DNA of 64,000 nucleotides from Yamagishiella unicocca (GCA_003116995.1 BDSL01000001.1:2542001-2606000); one strand, 5' to 3'. Counted from the stretch's first letter, positions 25,053-37,785 are shown. Made by a program: numbers and translations. The notes: generated by a model from the letters alone, not told the origin.

Positions 25053-26862
25053 GGTACATGAGACCATGGCAGTGATTCTAGCGGTTCAATGGGCATGCTG
25101 GCTGCTAGGCCGGGGGAGCGGCTCATGCAAGGGAGGAGCGGGTTGAAGCAGTGTGTACGGTAGTGTAGCGACAACATGTATGGCCGGGACACGGGAGCGA
25201 TTGCACCTTCGCGGCTGAACCTTGTTACGCGGCTGAAACATGTTTGGTTGGCAATGGGTTGGGCCGCAAACTGCCGGATCAGATGGGAAGCCTTGTCAAC
25301 CGAGATGACACGGACTGCTACGCTTGGCATGGGTGGTCCATGGCTGGTGCGGCAACGAGGGTGTGTGTGTCTGAAAGGGGCCGGAAGCACTGGAGGGCCT
25401 TTGTGAGCTGGTGTGGATGCTGGCTCCTCCCCGGGAGGGGCGGCCATTCCGAGGTAACTGATAATTCCGTCGACGCCGGGAACAAACATGCCGTGTATTT
25501 TGCAAACATCATGGCCATCGTGTTAGTAACAAACGGTTAAAAACAGATACGCGCACATTTGCGATTACCATGTTCGGGTTCGTCTGACAGGACGCGTTGT
25601 GACTTGGGCGACGGTCAGGCAAGGCTCATGCAATACGTCGGAGGATCGGGTCTGTGGTGCATTTGAGTGCGCCTTAGGTTCGCTGCGGCATCTCACGATG
25701 GAACGGGTGCTGCTTGCGCTCCGTTAAGGCGCAAGACCGGACACCCGCTGGACCCGTAGCTGCTTCCCCCCCGACTAACGACGGGACGGGCAGAGGCCCG
25801 ATCTGTTGATACGGGCATTTACCTTGACAGTGATACGTCCACTTCCCTTCATAGCGAAGCCCCCCCCCAGCAGCACTGACGGCCACATATGCACGGCCTC
25901 AGCATACGGTCCTGTCACGGGGCGCGTGTGAAACAAGGTGGGCAGCGCGGACTACCATGGTGCACACTGTCGTGCCCTGGCACTGGCATAGCCGTTTCGC
26001 GGGCGACACCCGAAAGACTGCTGTGGGCCATGCGTGACACCACAGCCCCACCGGGTGCCACGGGACTGGAAGGCGCAGCGAGGTGTGCTCGTCACCACGA
26101 GCGCCCGAGAGCACTTCCGATAGGCACGTGCATGTATAAGCTACGACGTATGTCATTTCATCGACTCCGAGGGATATAATACCAGGTTTGCGCGGTGTCG
26201 GATGTGGGCTGATCGGAACCCGGCCGCCAGGTAGATAGGGGCAACGGTGACTTCTAAATGGACGGAGCCATACGGGACTCTAGGAGGGCCGCGCATGTTA
26301 CCTTCTAGCGGGGTCCCCGAGCGCACTTGGGGTTGCATTACAGGGTAGACCAGGTAGACCGTAACTGAACGACCCGCAGGGACGCACAGCCCGGGCAGGA
26401 CGCTGCTTGGCAGCCTGTCCTCCCTCGCCCCCACAATCCTCTCAGTGCCTCCTCAGGAAGACGACAGACAGTCGATTCGTGACACGGTGAGCTATGGTGC
26501 TTGAGATGCACAGCCTTTAGAGCGCCTGGAGTTTTTACGGGCAACCGCAATATCCACTCCATTCCCATTTACTAGAGATCCTCGATATGGTGTTCGTCCA
26601 TTAAGCTGTTTCCAGGCTCGTCGCTGTCCCTGCATGTGTCCAGAGCGCGAGGCGCGACCCTGCTGTGTAAATGCACCCCGAGTAATGCCACAATAAGAAA
26701 ACAATGAAGTATGTAACAATGCAGTGAGCATTAGAGACCTGCCCTGAGTTCGCTCAGTCTGTATAGTACGACGCAAGGCCTCTCTGGCGTCGCATTGTTG
26801 TTCTATAGTCCTCCCTACGTCAAGTGCCTCTCTCTCTCCTCTATAGGTATCACGACCGCAAA
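25053..26862. other. 1.8-kb intergenic region upstream of RPL37
   Basis: No frame on either strand shows coding character. The last 100 bp include a CT-rich tract (near 26828-26843) just before the eL37 start, a common feature of ribosomal-protein gene leaders. Confidence 0.5.
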
Positions 26863-27661
26863 ATGGGAAAGAAGGGCAAGGGAACCGGAAGCTTCGGTAG
26901 GTTGGGGCTGCTCCGCCGCATTTTGCTTGTCAAGAAGTTGCCTGCCCCGGATGGCGCACAAAATGACTGATCATGTGTTCCCACTACGCACGTAGGTAAG
27001 CGCCGCAACAAGACGCACACTCTGTGCGTTCGTTGCGGTCGCACCAGCTACCACAACCAGAAGCACACCTGCTCGGCGTGCGGCTACCCCGCTGCCCGCA
27101 AGCGGACCTGTGAGTAGCAGCAGCTATCTGGGAGGAGGAGGGCAAAGGCTATGCAGTAGTCAGCGGACTTCAGCCTTTCATTGTCGGCGCCGCAGCCATC
27201 TGCAGCCTTGAGTCGCTGTCCTAGCTCTCTGCTGCAGCTTTTCTGCACATTTATGCCTTTCAAAGGTTGGAATTTTTGACTGACCTTTAGCTGCTATTCT
27301 TCTTGGGACCTGCAGACCAGTGGGGGCAGAAGGCCATCGGCCGCAAGACGACCGGTACCGGCCGCATGCGGTACATGAAGACGCTGGCCCGGCGGTTCAA
27401 GAACGGCTTCCGCGAGGGTGAGGCTTTCCTGTGGTTCCAACAGCGATATTTAGGTGTTTTACCCTCGCTCGCGCCAGGTTATCCTCGACCCACGCCAAGT
27501 AGCCTTTAAAGATGGGAGTGTGACCTTGATTGTTGCACGGGTTTGAGTATCTGTTGGCCAATCGGTCCCGGAATGGTTGTAACTTGACGCCGTACCCCGA
27601 ACCCCCACCCAATCGCTTGCCTGCAGGCTCTGAGGCCAAGCCCAAGGTGTCCACCGCCTAA
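26863..27661 (+). CDS. RPL37: 60S ribosomal protein L37 (eL37)
   Basis: Four exons (26863-26896, 26996-27109, 27316-27417, 27627-27661) give a 94-residue basic protein, the normal family length. It is a structural protein of the large cytosolic ribosomal subunit and binds rRNA. The zinc-ribbon cysteines are C22, C25, C37 and C40 (CVRC and CSAC). The family signatures [16 protein letters not shown] near the start and [11 protein letters not shown] near residue 65 are present, and the chain ends in KPKVSTA. All introns are GT-AG, and the first splits the glycine codon after SFG. A TGTAA polyadenylation signal follows 34 bp after the stop. The first ATG is the only sensible start. Confidence 0.98.
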
Positions 27662-27694
27662 GCATTTCGACCGGAGCAGCGTGGGGCGTTAAAT

Positions 27695-27699
27695 TGTAA
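27695..27699 (+). terminator. TGTAA polyadenylation signal of RPL37
   Basis: TGTAA is the standard poly(A) signal of Chlamydomonas-type algae. This copy lies 34 bp downstream of the eL37 stop codon. Confidence 0.75.
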
Positions 27700-28819
27700 C
27701 CATGGACGCGTGCTTGATGGGTCTTGATGCCGCACCCTACCAGCATCCTGGAGCATAGCACTACAGCTTGGAGTTCAGCAGCGCAGAGCCAGTAGCATCC
27801 AGTGGAAACAATGGACGGTGTTCGGCCGGCGGTAAACCTCAGATGGCAGGACGTACATGGTTGCACATATCCTGGCAGCCCCCCCCCGGGGGTTACATGC
27901 GCTCCAGCTGCCGCAGTTTCCAGCATTAACATGTGACACAAGGATCCTCGACCTCTGGTCGAAGCAGCGGGAATAGAAGACGAATTGGCGTGGCGATCAG
28001 CGTCTAACAACTTTTTTACGCGTCAGCCTGCATCTCGCGGACTGGCCCGCTCTCCCAGGGAGCGAAGCGTTGCTGAGCTCAGCTATCCAGATATGCACCC
28101 AGTATTGTGCATTACATGCCAACCACTGCCCCACCCTGATATGTCTAATGGACGCGTTTGTTTGGGGTGTTGTCCTGGTACGGACGACAGCCCGACTCAA
28201 CACCACCCAACTGCAAGATTCCGTCCCCGAACCGTCTTCTCGCGCCACCGCAAACGGGGTTTCTCGCCACCCCGACGTACTGTGCTTCTGGGGTTGCGCA
28301 ATTGCATGTAAATTAGCTTACTGTTGGTCGTGTTGCTGTCTGGGAATCGGAAAGCTTGACGACTGGCACCTGCGTGGCGGCACACGAGTCGACAGCGACG
28401 CCGCTGAAACGGGAGATGATAGGAGATGAATGCCTGGCGTGTCGCTGGCGCCCTGTGGAAGGATCAAGGGAAATCCAACAGGGGAAAACACCTAGCGTCA
28501 ACCCCGTGAAACCCACAGTTGCATGTGTGCAAACAACGGAAGGCATGGAGACAGGAGGCACGGAAGTGATGCCAGTGGGAGCGTTCCATGTACGTCAAGG
28601 CTGCGACGCGAACTGCTCATCCAATCACCGCCCCCCAGCAGCTCACTGTCTCCCTTGCCATCCGCACGACCAAAGCACTCCACAGTCCAAACTGCCTGCG
28701 CCGCTCCCCACTGTCTCCCGCTGGACCACCCGGTGGTGCCACCCACTCGTGCATGCGGCCCTCTGGGTAACACCCTGCTCCCTACCAGCCGCACCTGGGC
28801 TGACCTCTCGACGACAACC
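27700..28819. other. Region without a supported gene
   Basis: No frame shows a recognisable domain or phase-consistent exons. It may contain more of the eroded BTB pseudogene 3' part on the minus strand. Confidence 0.45.
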
Positions 28820-29583
28820 CCTCACAAAACGTGGCGGCACAGCCGCTCACGGACCGGGGCGTCTGTGCTTTCACTGCTATAGTAGCAACTGTTACAGTGG
28901 GCCCCAGATGATACGTTAAAGCCATCGAGCGCAGCTGTAGCTGGCCTGCATCCACGTGGCCAGCAGCAATAGCACGCTGGACTCGCGGTCAGTGCCGGAA
29001 TCATCCGACTCCTGCAGCGCCTCCAACGCCACGGCCGGAAGACCCTCATGTTGCCGCCTGAGGGCTGGCAGCGCGCTGAGAGCTGGCAGCGCGCTGCCAG
29101 AGTGTGGTACTAGCAATGGCCTGGCGTTGCGAGTGTTTTAAGCGAACGTGGGCTCCTCGGCTGCATCGGGTCACAATGCCGTGCACACGCACACGTCCAA
29201 CACTCCCGGTTGCCGGTCCCCACAACCACTGCTGGAGCTTGCCTGCTCCATGCTGTCGTTGCTGTCGGCCGCGTCAGTTGCGGTGGCCTTGAGCTTGCCT
29301 GCGATTACCTTGTCACCTGCGGCGGCACAACCTTCGACCTGCAGGTGGGCTACCTGCCCCCACACCTCGAGTACCTCACAGATGCCGGCCGCCGGCACCT
29401 GCCCGGTGTTGTGAACACGGTTGCGGCGCGGGCGCTGGGAACATCCTCCTCGCCCCTTAGGGGCACCCGCAGCTTGGGCCCCCTGGCGGTTGCGGCTGGG
29501 CGAGGAAGCGTTGACTGGCTGGGCCGGCGTGCCGCTTGCGGTGCAGCGTCGCCCACAGGTACGTGTTGCTTCTCCCCCCCCAT
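28820..29583 (-). pseudogene. BTB/BACK-domain protein remnant
   Basis: Read on the minus strand, fragments in different frames line up with the BTB-BACK proteins expanded in volvocine algae: LRVPLRGEEDVPSARAA, then after a frameshift near 29415 TGQVPAAGICEVLEVWG and HLQVEGCAAAGDKVIAGKL, then ESSVLLLLATWMQASYS, then RERLCRHVL. Such proteins normally act as substrate adaptors of Cullin-3 ubiquitin ligases. Here there is no continuous frame, no clear start, and a short LINE-tail copy (28881-28905) sits between the WMQASYS and RERLCRHVL pieces. I infer an inactive, insertion-broken gene copy. Identification rests on recalled family motifs; exact ends are not defined. Confidence 0.6.
28881..28905 (-). 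mobile_element. Short LINE 3'-tail copy inside the BTB pseudogene
   Basis: On the minus strand this reads GGGGCCCACTGTAACAGTTG, matching the CCCACTGTAACCGTTACAAC core of the LINE tail at 62121-62171. Confidence 0.45.
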
Positions 29584-29925
29584 CTCTCCCTAAGGATCCA
29601 GCTGCGTGTTTAGGTGAATCGGCGTAAATCAAGACTGCGCAACGTTTTAGGCTCCGTCTTCCATACGATTCATGTACCTGAGCAGCAAACCTCTCGGACG
29701 CGAAGCCCACGATGGACTGGTGGGCAGGTGTCGTCGCCGAGGCCGCGCGACGTGCACCGGGAGCTCGTCCAGCTGCTGCCGTTGGTGCGGCTCATTTTCA
29801 GGAACTAAAGGCTTAGTCACGCAACCCACCCTTTCTCCGAGCCAAACAGCTCTGCACTGGCACCGGCGACGTGCTTGTCTACCATGGATGCAAGTCATGG
29901 CTGCAACAAGTCAAAACGCCTGCGT

Positions 29926-29950
29926 GTTGTTGTAATCGTTACAGTGGGCT
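29926..29950 (-). mobile_element. Short LINE 3'-tail copy
   Basis: On the minus strand CCCACTGTAACGATTACAAC is followed by AACA, one base different from the tail at 62151-62170, including the AAC-rich end. Confidence 0.55.
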
Positions 29951-30709
29951 CGTTATGACGACTGAGTTCGTTGGAAGTTCCGCACAAATTGACGTTCGGA
30001 TGATGTACGGCTGCTGAAATGCAGCATCTGATACATCACTGGAAACAACAAGCGACGCATCACTGGCCTCAAAAGTAACGCGTTCAGGCGTCCTTCCTCC
30101 CAACACCTGTAGTTCGCACGGCCCATACAAAAGCCTCAGCTGCTCCCCTTGCCGCGCGCGAGTGGCGGAGGCGGCGGGCCGAGTCCAAGCATGGAGGCCG
30201 CCAACCCGACCCAACTCTTCGCCGGTTCACCCGCGGCGGCGATTACGCGGCCTGGGCTGTGGAGTGCGCAGCGGCCGGATCCGTGCAGCGGGTTGTCCCT
30301 ACGGGCTGCGCTCCTGGCAGACGCCACGCCCCCTGCAAGCAGGAGAGAAGCCGCCCCGGCTCCCGGCTGACGCCGCCTCTCCGTGCAGCCCAAGCAGGCT
30401 AGGGTTAATCTTCAAGTAAAAAACCGGCAACTGAAACTGCACCTCACCGCCCCTCAACGACGCCCGGAAGTACCGGTAGGGCCGCACGTGCTGGCGGCTG
30501 GCCCCAGCTGTAACCCAAGGGCGGCGGCGGTCCGGGGGGCATTCGAGCCCACCAAAGCACCCGCACCTCGCGTGCCCCGGCGCAGGAGGCGAGCCGTGCC
30601 TAGCACGCATGACGAAGCCACGCGCCAAATCCCGCAGCCCACCCACACGACTCCTCCGTCGTCCACCTCACGCACCCCCCAGCGGCGCCGCCACGCCGCG
30701 GCCCTGACC
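29951..30709. other. 3' flank of the GT90 gene
   Basis: No frame has a recognisable domain. The first 250 bp are moderately AT-rich; the rest is GC-rich and probably the 3' UTR of the GT90 gene. I saw no TTACA (minus-strand TGTAA) between 30300 and 30710. Confidence 0.4.
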
Positions 30710-33461
30710 CTAAAAGTCCATGTTTTCGTAAGCGCGGACCATCCCTGCCGCCCACACCGCCTTGGCCCCTGTGCCGCGCTCGGCCCCCCACAGCTGCTCC
30801 TCCGCGAAGCTCCGCAGCGGCACCATGGCGTCCGCCCAGCGCGCCAGCGGGGGGGCGTACTGCAGAGCCCTGGCGTAGCCCTGCAGCAGCCACACCACGT
30901 AGCAGTGGCGCGCCTTCGCCTGCAGGTACTCCTTCGCCAGGGCCTGACCCGCCAGGGCGATGCGCTCCGCCTGCCGAGGGCCAAACGAGCGCCCGGTCGA
31001 GGGCCGATCAGCGCCTTACGGGTGAAAGTTTGTGGCTTTACGAGGTGACGTCAAGCACACACACCAGAGGCCGGGTGTTAGCATCATGCACCTACGGCTC
31101 CGGCTGCGGCCGCCAAACATGCCGCCTTGGGTCACGTGTCCCTCAAGAGATAAGCAGCACCCCTCCCTGACGCCGAGGCGCTCCAGGCCAGTTTGCCGTA
31201 TACGTCTCGTGCGTACGGTGTCGTACACAACAGCGGCCCCTTAGGCTCCGTGTGGGCTTGCAGCTGCCACGCTTCGCCCCCGGTACGATTGACAAGTGCG
31301 GCATTTTGGTGGCCGGTGGCGGTATCGTACTGCGACGCACCTCGTCGTCGTGCGCTGCCGCCCAATCGAGCTGCGGCAGCAGGTCCTGCGGCGTGGATTG
31401 GGGGGCCCAGAAGGGCAGGTAGTGGCGGCCGGGGACAAGCAGGTGGTGGTAGAAGGCGAAGTAGCCCGAGTCCTCCTTGAACACCAGGGAGTTGAGCGTC
31501 TGGCGGCGAAGACGGAGGGTCGCGGTGGTAGGGTGGCATAAGGCCCCGGTTAACGACATGGGCAGGATACCGGTTGCAGTGGGAGGGGTTGAGAGGAAGC
31601 CCGTGGGAGGGAGTGTGTGTGTGGGGGGGGGGTGGCCTTAAGGCGGCGCGACAGTGGCGGGGGATGGCGGCGGCGGCAAGTGGAGAAGTGGAACTGGCGG
31701 CAGTGGGTCATGGCAGCTGTGGTTGGCGGGCAGATCCCTCCCCTGCGCCGCATTCCCGTGTTGCCCTCAGGTCCGAGTTTCTGAAACCCTAAAACCCCGA
31801 GACCTACGCGCTGCACCCCTCGCAACGCCCAGCCTTGAAGCAACCCAGCCCTTTTCTCCCAGCAGTCTAAGAACTAGCACTTCCTTTTTTCTCCCCTGGT
31901 CGGTTCACGGGTTTCGCCCCCAGTTCCCCCGCATCCCCCGACCCACCAGCAGTTGCTCCAGCCGCGAGCTGAGCGCCACTCCGTCCAGGTGCACCAGGTA
32001 CTTGTAGCCGGCGTGGGAGGGCAGCGGCACACGGCCGTGCAGACCCACGTCCATGGACCAGGCAGGGGCGCCTGGCGGCGGCGGCGACGCGGCAGGAGCG
32101 GCGGCGGCGGCCGCCGGGTGCTTCGCGCCCGGCGGGGGCGCGGCGGCGGCGGCGTAGCGCGCCGCCCACTCCGCAAAGTGCTGCCGTACGGAGCACGAGC
32201 TGCGCTGGCAGAGCGACTCGCCGCTGGCGCCCAGGCGTGGCGAGTGGTAGCGGCTAGGCAGGACGCGGTAGTAGGAGCTGAAGCGGCCGAAGGCGACGGG
32301 CAGCTTCCGGCTCCAGGGGTAGAGCGCGGCGATGTCGTCGGCGTGGTTGAGCAAATCGGTGTCGTACCGCTTGAGCCCGAAGTGGAAGTTGGGAAACAGG
32401 AGGTCGGTGGACCAGTTGCTCTTGCCGTACCTGCTCGCTCGCACCAGACGGGCACAGCAGCGGCGAAAGCGACTCCTTGGCAAGGGGCGTTGGCATCCAT
32501 GCTGGCACGGTATGGAGCTCCGGAACCGGTGCTTCAGTAACTGGTAACCCAACTCCCCACCCAAGCTCACCCTTCAGCGCCGACCTATGGGTTTCCTCTC
32601 ATATCCAACCTCCCAGCGGTGCCGTGGCAGCACGCCTGCTCGTGAGCAAGGAAGCCCGGAGCGCCTGGCTTGGCCTCCTAAAGCCTCCCAGGCCTCCCTG
32701 GAGCCGACGCTGTGCCGTGCGGTGCTGATGGGACACAGACATCCCGTACGGCCCGGGCACAGTAGGGCGCACCGGGGACGCTGAGAGAGAGGGTCGCTGC
32801 GCAGAGCACACACCCACACGTCCCCCATGGGTGCCATACATGCAGAACACGACGCGACCCCTCCAGGCCACTAACCCGGACTCAGCCCCAGGCACGCGCC
32901 CCTCCGGCCCCCCCTTCCGCACCTGAACTGCGGTGCCACAGCCTTGCTGAGCGCCTTGGCATCCACCACCCGCTTGGTGACCGGCACCATGTCCTCCGTG
33001 GTCAACACAAAGTCAACGTCCGGCAGGTGCTCGGCGCCGTACGCCTCCTCCAGGTGCAGCAGCAGCTTGATGTACGGCAGCTGTAGCAAGGCGTGGGTGC
33101 CCATGGTGCTCAGGTCGACCGGCAGCACGAGCGCGCGGCCGCGGACGAAGGCGTACATCAGGGCGTTGCGGGTTCGGTTGGGGAGGCTGGCGTGGCGGCT
33201 GACGCTTTGCTGCGCCATGTCTTCGGTGATGCCCAAGCGCTGCCAGTAGGCCAGGTCCTCAGAGCCGGGACCGGAGTCCCACAGCGCGGAGAAGCGGCTA
33301 CAGCCGTCTGGCAGTTGCAACTCGCGGTCCTGCTCGGCGACCGCGGCGGCGGCATCCTCGCTGCTGCCGCCGCTGCACAGCGTCAGCGGCAGCAGCAGCA
33401 GTAGCGGCAGCAGAGGCAGCTGGAGGCGCGCAGGTGGCGAACGCGCTGCTGGTGAAGGCAT
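30710..33461 (-). CDS. CAP10-like GT90 family glycosyltransferase
   Basis: Four exons (33461-32923, 32430-31947, 31499-31341, 30970-30710) join in phase to give 480 residues. A Leu-rich segment near residues 13-30 (LPLLPLLLLLPLTLCSGG) is a signal peptide or signal anchor, placing the enzyme in the secretory pathway. The body shows the GT90/CAP10 (DUF821) pattern: WSTDLLFPNFHFG, then PVAFGRFSSYYRVLPS, then YKYLVHLDGVALSSRLEQLL, then LVFKEDSGYFAFYHHLLVPG and HYLPF. Family members include fungal CAP10 xylosyltransferase and animal POGLUT1; volvocine algae carry several copies. The donor sugar and acceptor cannot be read from sequence. Exon 2 holds an Ala/Pro-rich insert of about 35 residues after the FAEWAARY segment. 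The start is the first ATG before the hydrophobic segment. Confidence 0.88.
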
Positions 33462-34879
33462 GTTGCCAGTGGGCCTACGGCCGCTCCCGCCAGTAGGTGC
33501 CGCCGCCGTGGTGGCGGGAGCCCTTGGCGGCTGCGGTCAGCGCTGCGCAACGCCTCATCTACGGGCCGTGTAACCTGTGTCCGGTGCAGGTTAGAGACAT
33601 CTCGGGCTGCTACACCGGCATATTGCTGAAATGCATAAATACTGTAGTGGATACTGTAGTGGTTACTGCTTGGGAGGTGGGCCTGCTCCGTCGGTAGCGG
33701 AGCCCGGCTGCCCGGCTGGCCAGGGCACAGCGCTCAGGCTGGACCTCGCTGCGGGGGCCACCAATGCACGGTACCTGGGGTGGGGTATGGGGTTGCAGTG
33801 TTGCACAGGTCGCTCTCTTCTTGCCGATTTGGGACCCTGCCCCATGGCGCAATCGTTTTGAGTGTATGTTGGTACAGAGAGTCATGTCGTCGCCGAAGGG
33901 AAGTGAAGGCCAACTGCAGTCCGACCCTCAACCATGCTCAACCTCATGTTCCCCGACCTTCACCTCCCCTGCTTCGCATGAAACCCAACGCGTAGCCCAG
34001 CCTAGTCATCAGCGTACCCACCGTATTAATGCCTTGGGAGGCGACCCGATGGCGGCTCTGTCAGCTCACGCGAGGAAGCCAACTTGCAAGGACTCAGATG
34101 TCATGGTTGCGGTGACCTCCAACTGTCATAATTGTAGGGTGGTGCGTACAAGTCATATCATATGTAGCAATACGCAACAAGATTGCTAGCCAGCGCTTGC
34201 TACAAGCACTATCCCACAGTCACCAGCCGTACATACGCTGAATATGCAAAAACCTACGCTAGCTAACTGACAACGTGAAGGGCAACCGTTGCCTAGCGCA
34301 AAGTTGCACAAACCACGCCTCCATTTATGCCTTCTTTCGCAGACAATTTGCCCCAGTACAGGAGACGCTGTCTGACGTGAGGTCATGTACCACGTACAAA
34401 GCGCCACTAACGAAATACAATCCCAGGTGTCGTTTCATACCAAGTTCGTTTGTAGACGCCATCTTGAGCTTCGCCGCCGAAGCTAGCCTGCCACAACTGC
34501 CCCCACCAAACGAAATGACAGCCCACTGGGGCCGCTAGGCACCTGACTTTTAGAATCGCGGATATTACTTGGATTAGAATCGCGAATATATATTACTGCC
34601 GGCACTCCCTCTTCTGAACGGCACTCTCTCTTCTGAACGGCACACCTGCCGAACGGCACATACATCGCGCCAAGCACAACGCAGGCTCCTACACACAGCA
34701 CACAGGAAACCTTGAGTTTCCTTAAATATTTTGTGGCGGGCGGTCCCTTTGTGCGCTCAACATGCCTGCCTGCCTGTCTGTCTTACCCCGTCCTCGGGAG
34801 TATCGATCGGGAGCCGCCTTAATTCCCATCCCTTCCCTCTGACTCTTGCCTTCTCGGGTGCCACCGCCACCGTCCCAAG
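33462..34879. other. Intergenic region
   Basis: Promoter side of the GT90 gene plus about 1 kb of mixed sequence. Short direct repeats occur near 33650-33668 (ATACTGTAGTGG, twice) and 34590-34660 (CTTCTGAACGGCAC, three times). No supported gene. Confidence 0.45.
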
Positions 34880-36079
34880 GCCTTCGAGGCGTCCTTTGAG
34901 CTGGAAAACGGCGGCTCCGCGCCCCTCACCAACGTCACCGTCAGCCTCACCGCCTGGATCAAGGACAACGGGACGTTGGTGCCGGGCGCCTTTGCGATCG
35001 GGCAGCCGCTCTACACCGTGAGCAGTGGACAGTGGAGGAAGCTACCGAAGATTACAGGGGTTACAAAGTTTACATATTGCCCTGCATACAAGTATTTCGT
35101 GCCCCGTTGCCCTGTGGCTCCCCATCCCTGCCGCCCCCCCCCGCGCATGCACCCTTGCCGCCCCGCCCGCGCATTCGCTCAGGGCTTCACCCTGGCCGCC
35201 AACTCCTCCTCGCCGTCCCTGGACGCTGGCCAGCCGGGCACTGCGCGCTGGCTGCTGGGGCCCCGTGACGCGGCGGCGCTGCGGGAGGACGTTTGGTACA
35301 TGATCGGGGGCGGGGCAGATCAGGTGATCAGATAGACCAGTATGTAGTAACGTGGGTGCAGTGGCAGGCGGCGGGCCCGCCGGTGGGTCATGGCTCGTCG
35401 GCAGCCGTGGCGCGGGGAGGTGTCGCACGCTCTGGCTTCACATACATACCTCGCGTCGGCTTCATCTCACCTTCGCTTGGCCCCGCCACGTCGCTTGCTG
35501 CCACCCGCAGCTACGTACCTACGGCCCTGGCCTGCCTGCTGAGGTGGTGCCTCTGGAGGCCGCCGACGTGCGAGTCAGCCCCGAGGGCCGGCTGGAGCTC
35601 CGCTAGCGCTACTACATTGAGATATACGTGGAGGTGGGGTAGAGGGGCTAGGGCGGGCTGGAGTCGGTCGGTTGTGGTCGCAGGGTTTGAGCGGTGGCCG
35701 GAGGCGACGAAATAGGGCATGTGGTGCGTGAGTGCGTGGGTGGGTGGGTGGGTGCTTGGGTGTGGAGAGACGCAGCGGTTGGCTGCGTCGCATCAGGCAC
35801 GTACGACGTACGACAATCTCACCTCCATCGCTCGTGACCCTACCTTCTGACTGCCCCCCCCCTTCCCCCCACGGGACAACAGGGCGATACTCCCTTCACG
35901 CCCGAGCCCGAGCCCAGCGTTCCCGCCGTGCTGGCCACCCTAATCCGCAACGTGGGCGGCGGCCCCTCCCGCGATGTTGAGATGGATAGCCCGCAGCCTG
36001 AGGTGGTGGACAACCGCAAGGGGCTACTCATCGCCTTCGCCATCACGGCCGTCACAGTCAACGGGGTGCAGCAGCCCGC
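34880..36079 (+). pseudogene. Gene fragment with in-frame TAG, extracellular beta-repeat-like protein
   Basis: Four exon-like blocks splice in frame: 34880-35017, 35183-35323, 35511-35633 and 35883-36079. They encode FELENGGSAPLTNVTVSLT, GFTLAANSSSPSLDAGQPG, VVPLEAADVRVSPEGRLELR, RYYIEIYVE, and TPFTPEPEPSVPAVLATLIR leading to a segment with NRKGLLIAFAITAVTVNG. This resembles the repeated beta-sandwich segments of very large extracellular or ECM-type proteins, but I cannot name the family with confidence. A TAG at 35604-35606 interrupts the third block in frame between ELR and RYY. No matching exons follow 36079 or precede 34880. I infer a truncated, inactivated copy of a larger gene; a rare stop allele or sequencing error is also possible. 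Confidence 0.6.
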
Positions 36080-37785
36080 GTGAGTGCGTTGCCTGCCGCA
36101 CCGTACAAGACGCAAGGGAGACGGTTTCGACACCCGCCCCCGATACACCATCCTAGGCTTCGCGCAATGTGTGTCCGGGAAATGTCTGCCGGTGGCGCTG
36201 TCGCCGCGCCGCCGGGGGCGGGGGCCAGTTCCACCGCACGGGCTGCTTCGGCCCATCCCTCCGGAAGCCGCTCTATCAGCGCGTCAAACCTCACCAGCGC
36301 CCTAAGCCCCGCCCGCATCGATCGCCATCGGGATATCTTGCAGGCCACTTAGCCCGAGGGGCCCCCTAACTACGTCGTGTTCGAAATGCCGCGTGCATTC
36401 GCTCCGTAGCATGGCGGGTGCGCGCCCTGCCTGCCCCTCCGGCAGCGCTTGGCTAGCTGCCCTGACCCGCCCCATCGCCGCAGCGCACCTGGCTGCTATT
36501 CCTATCGTTGTCAATCCGGCAGTTATGAAAAGGTCATGGAAGTCAAGCTCGAGGCCGCCGCTTGGCTCCGCTGTCGCTGCCTCCAGCACTGGGTTTCCCC
36601 ATAGCGGCGCATTGTAGACCCGCGGTCCAACCGCCGCCACGGGGGCCAGGCAGAGATGGAGCGAGGCGGAGCAAGGCCGCCAGCATGCCCACCGTTAAGG
36701 AGCCCTGCGTGTGCCAAGGGATCAGGCTGGCTATCTTCCGAAGTAAACTAATATAATTAATTAAAAATAGCATGTATGCCCACCGTCTGAGAGCCCTGCT
36801 GATGAGTGTGCCGATCGAGGGAAGGAGGGAGGCAGCAACTAGACATTTTGGATTACACTATATATCAAAAATGCGGTTTGGGATGCGGAAACCTTTGAGA
36901 GGCCGTCGGTGACAAAGGGGGATGGGTCGTGGTTTTGCACTGATGAGGTATCGATACCAAGGTTTTGGCACGCCCCCCTCCCTGGACTGAGGGACCAGAG
37001 TGGGGGGATAAGGTCTTAAGTTAACGTTTATCTCTACTTGAGTCGTGTGGCCAACCAAGGCTTTGTTTCCTGTTTGCGGAGCGATCGTTAGCAGGTGCCA
37101 GTTCATAGCATGTCAGCGGCGCTTGGCGGCTCATTATTTTAGCGCCTGGCCGCACATTGTTAGGACCTATCTTTCGACGCCCTCCCACCCGCCCATTTCG
37201 TCGTTGATATTTGGCACCGTTGTTGTCTTTATTTCTCTGTACCGCTAGGGGGTGTTGCTGCGGCAAGCCCATGGGGGCTGGACGCAGGGCCTAGGGGCTA
37301 TAGCCTTTGTCGGAGCATTTAGATTGGGCGCTTAAGCCAGCGAGTGTCGTATTCGGGCTAGGCGCGCTCCGAGAGGGGTGCAGTCACCTGGGTTTCTACA
37401 ACCCATATATCAATTGCATCTTCTAGCATTGTGATGAACACCCGCAGAGGCGCTCGGGTGGGCAAGGCTTGTCTGTGATGGCCGTAAGGAATTGTAAGGC
37501 CCGGGTGTACCGGTATGGAAGCGGACTCGACTTTACATGCAGCGAGCCCAAAACGCACATCCCAGCTTCCTTTAGTCACGCACGCCCCTTCACTGAACAG
37601 ACCCCGAAAGGCAGATTCGCTGCAGGTCGCGTACATTCGCCAACGCGGAAGAGTTGACAAGTAACAGACTGGGCTGAGTCACGCCTAGGCCTGGGGCGGG
37701 TCGCGCCAGAGCCACCTGCGCAAGCGAATGGGTGGTGGCGGGCAGGTTGCATGGGTTGGTCTTAGCTAGCCCTATGGCAGCACGT
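36080..37785. other. Region without a supported gene
   Basis: The sequence alternates GC-rich and AT-rich segments (for example an AT-rich patch near 36745-36775). Translations on both strands show no domain, and no splice-consistent exons were found. Confidence 0.45.
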
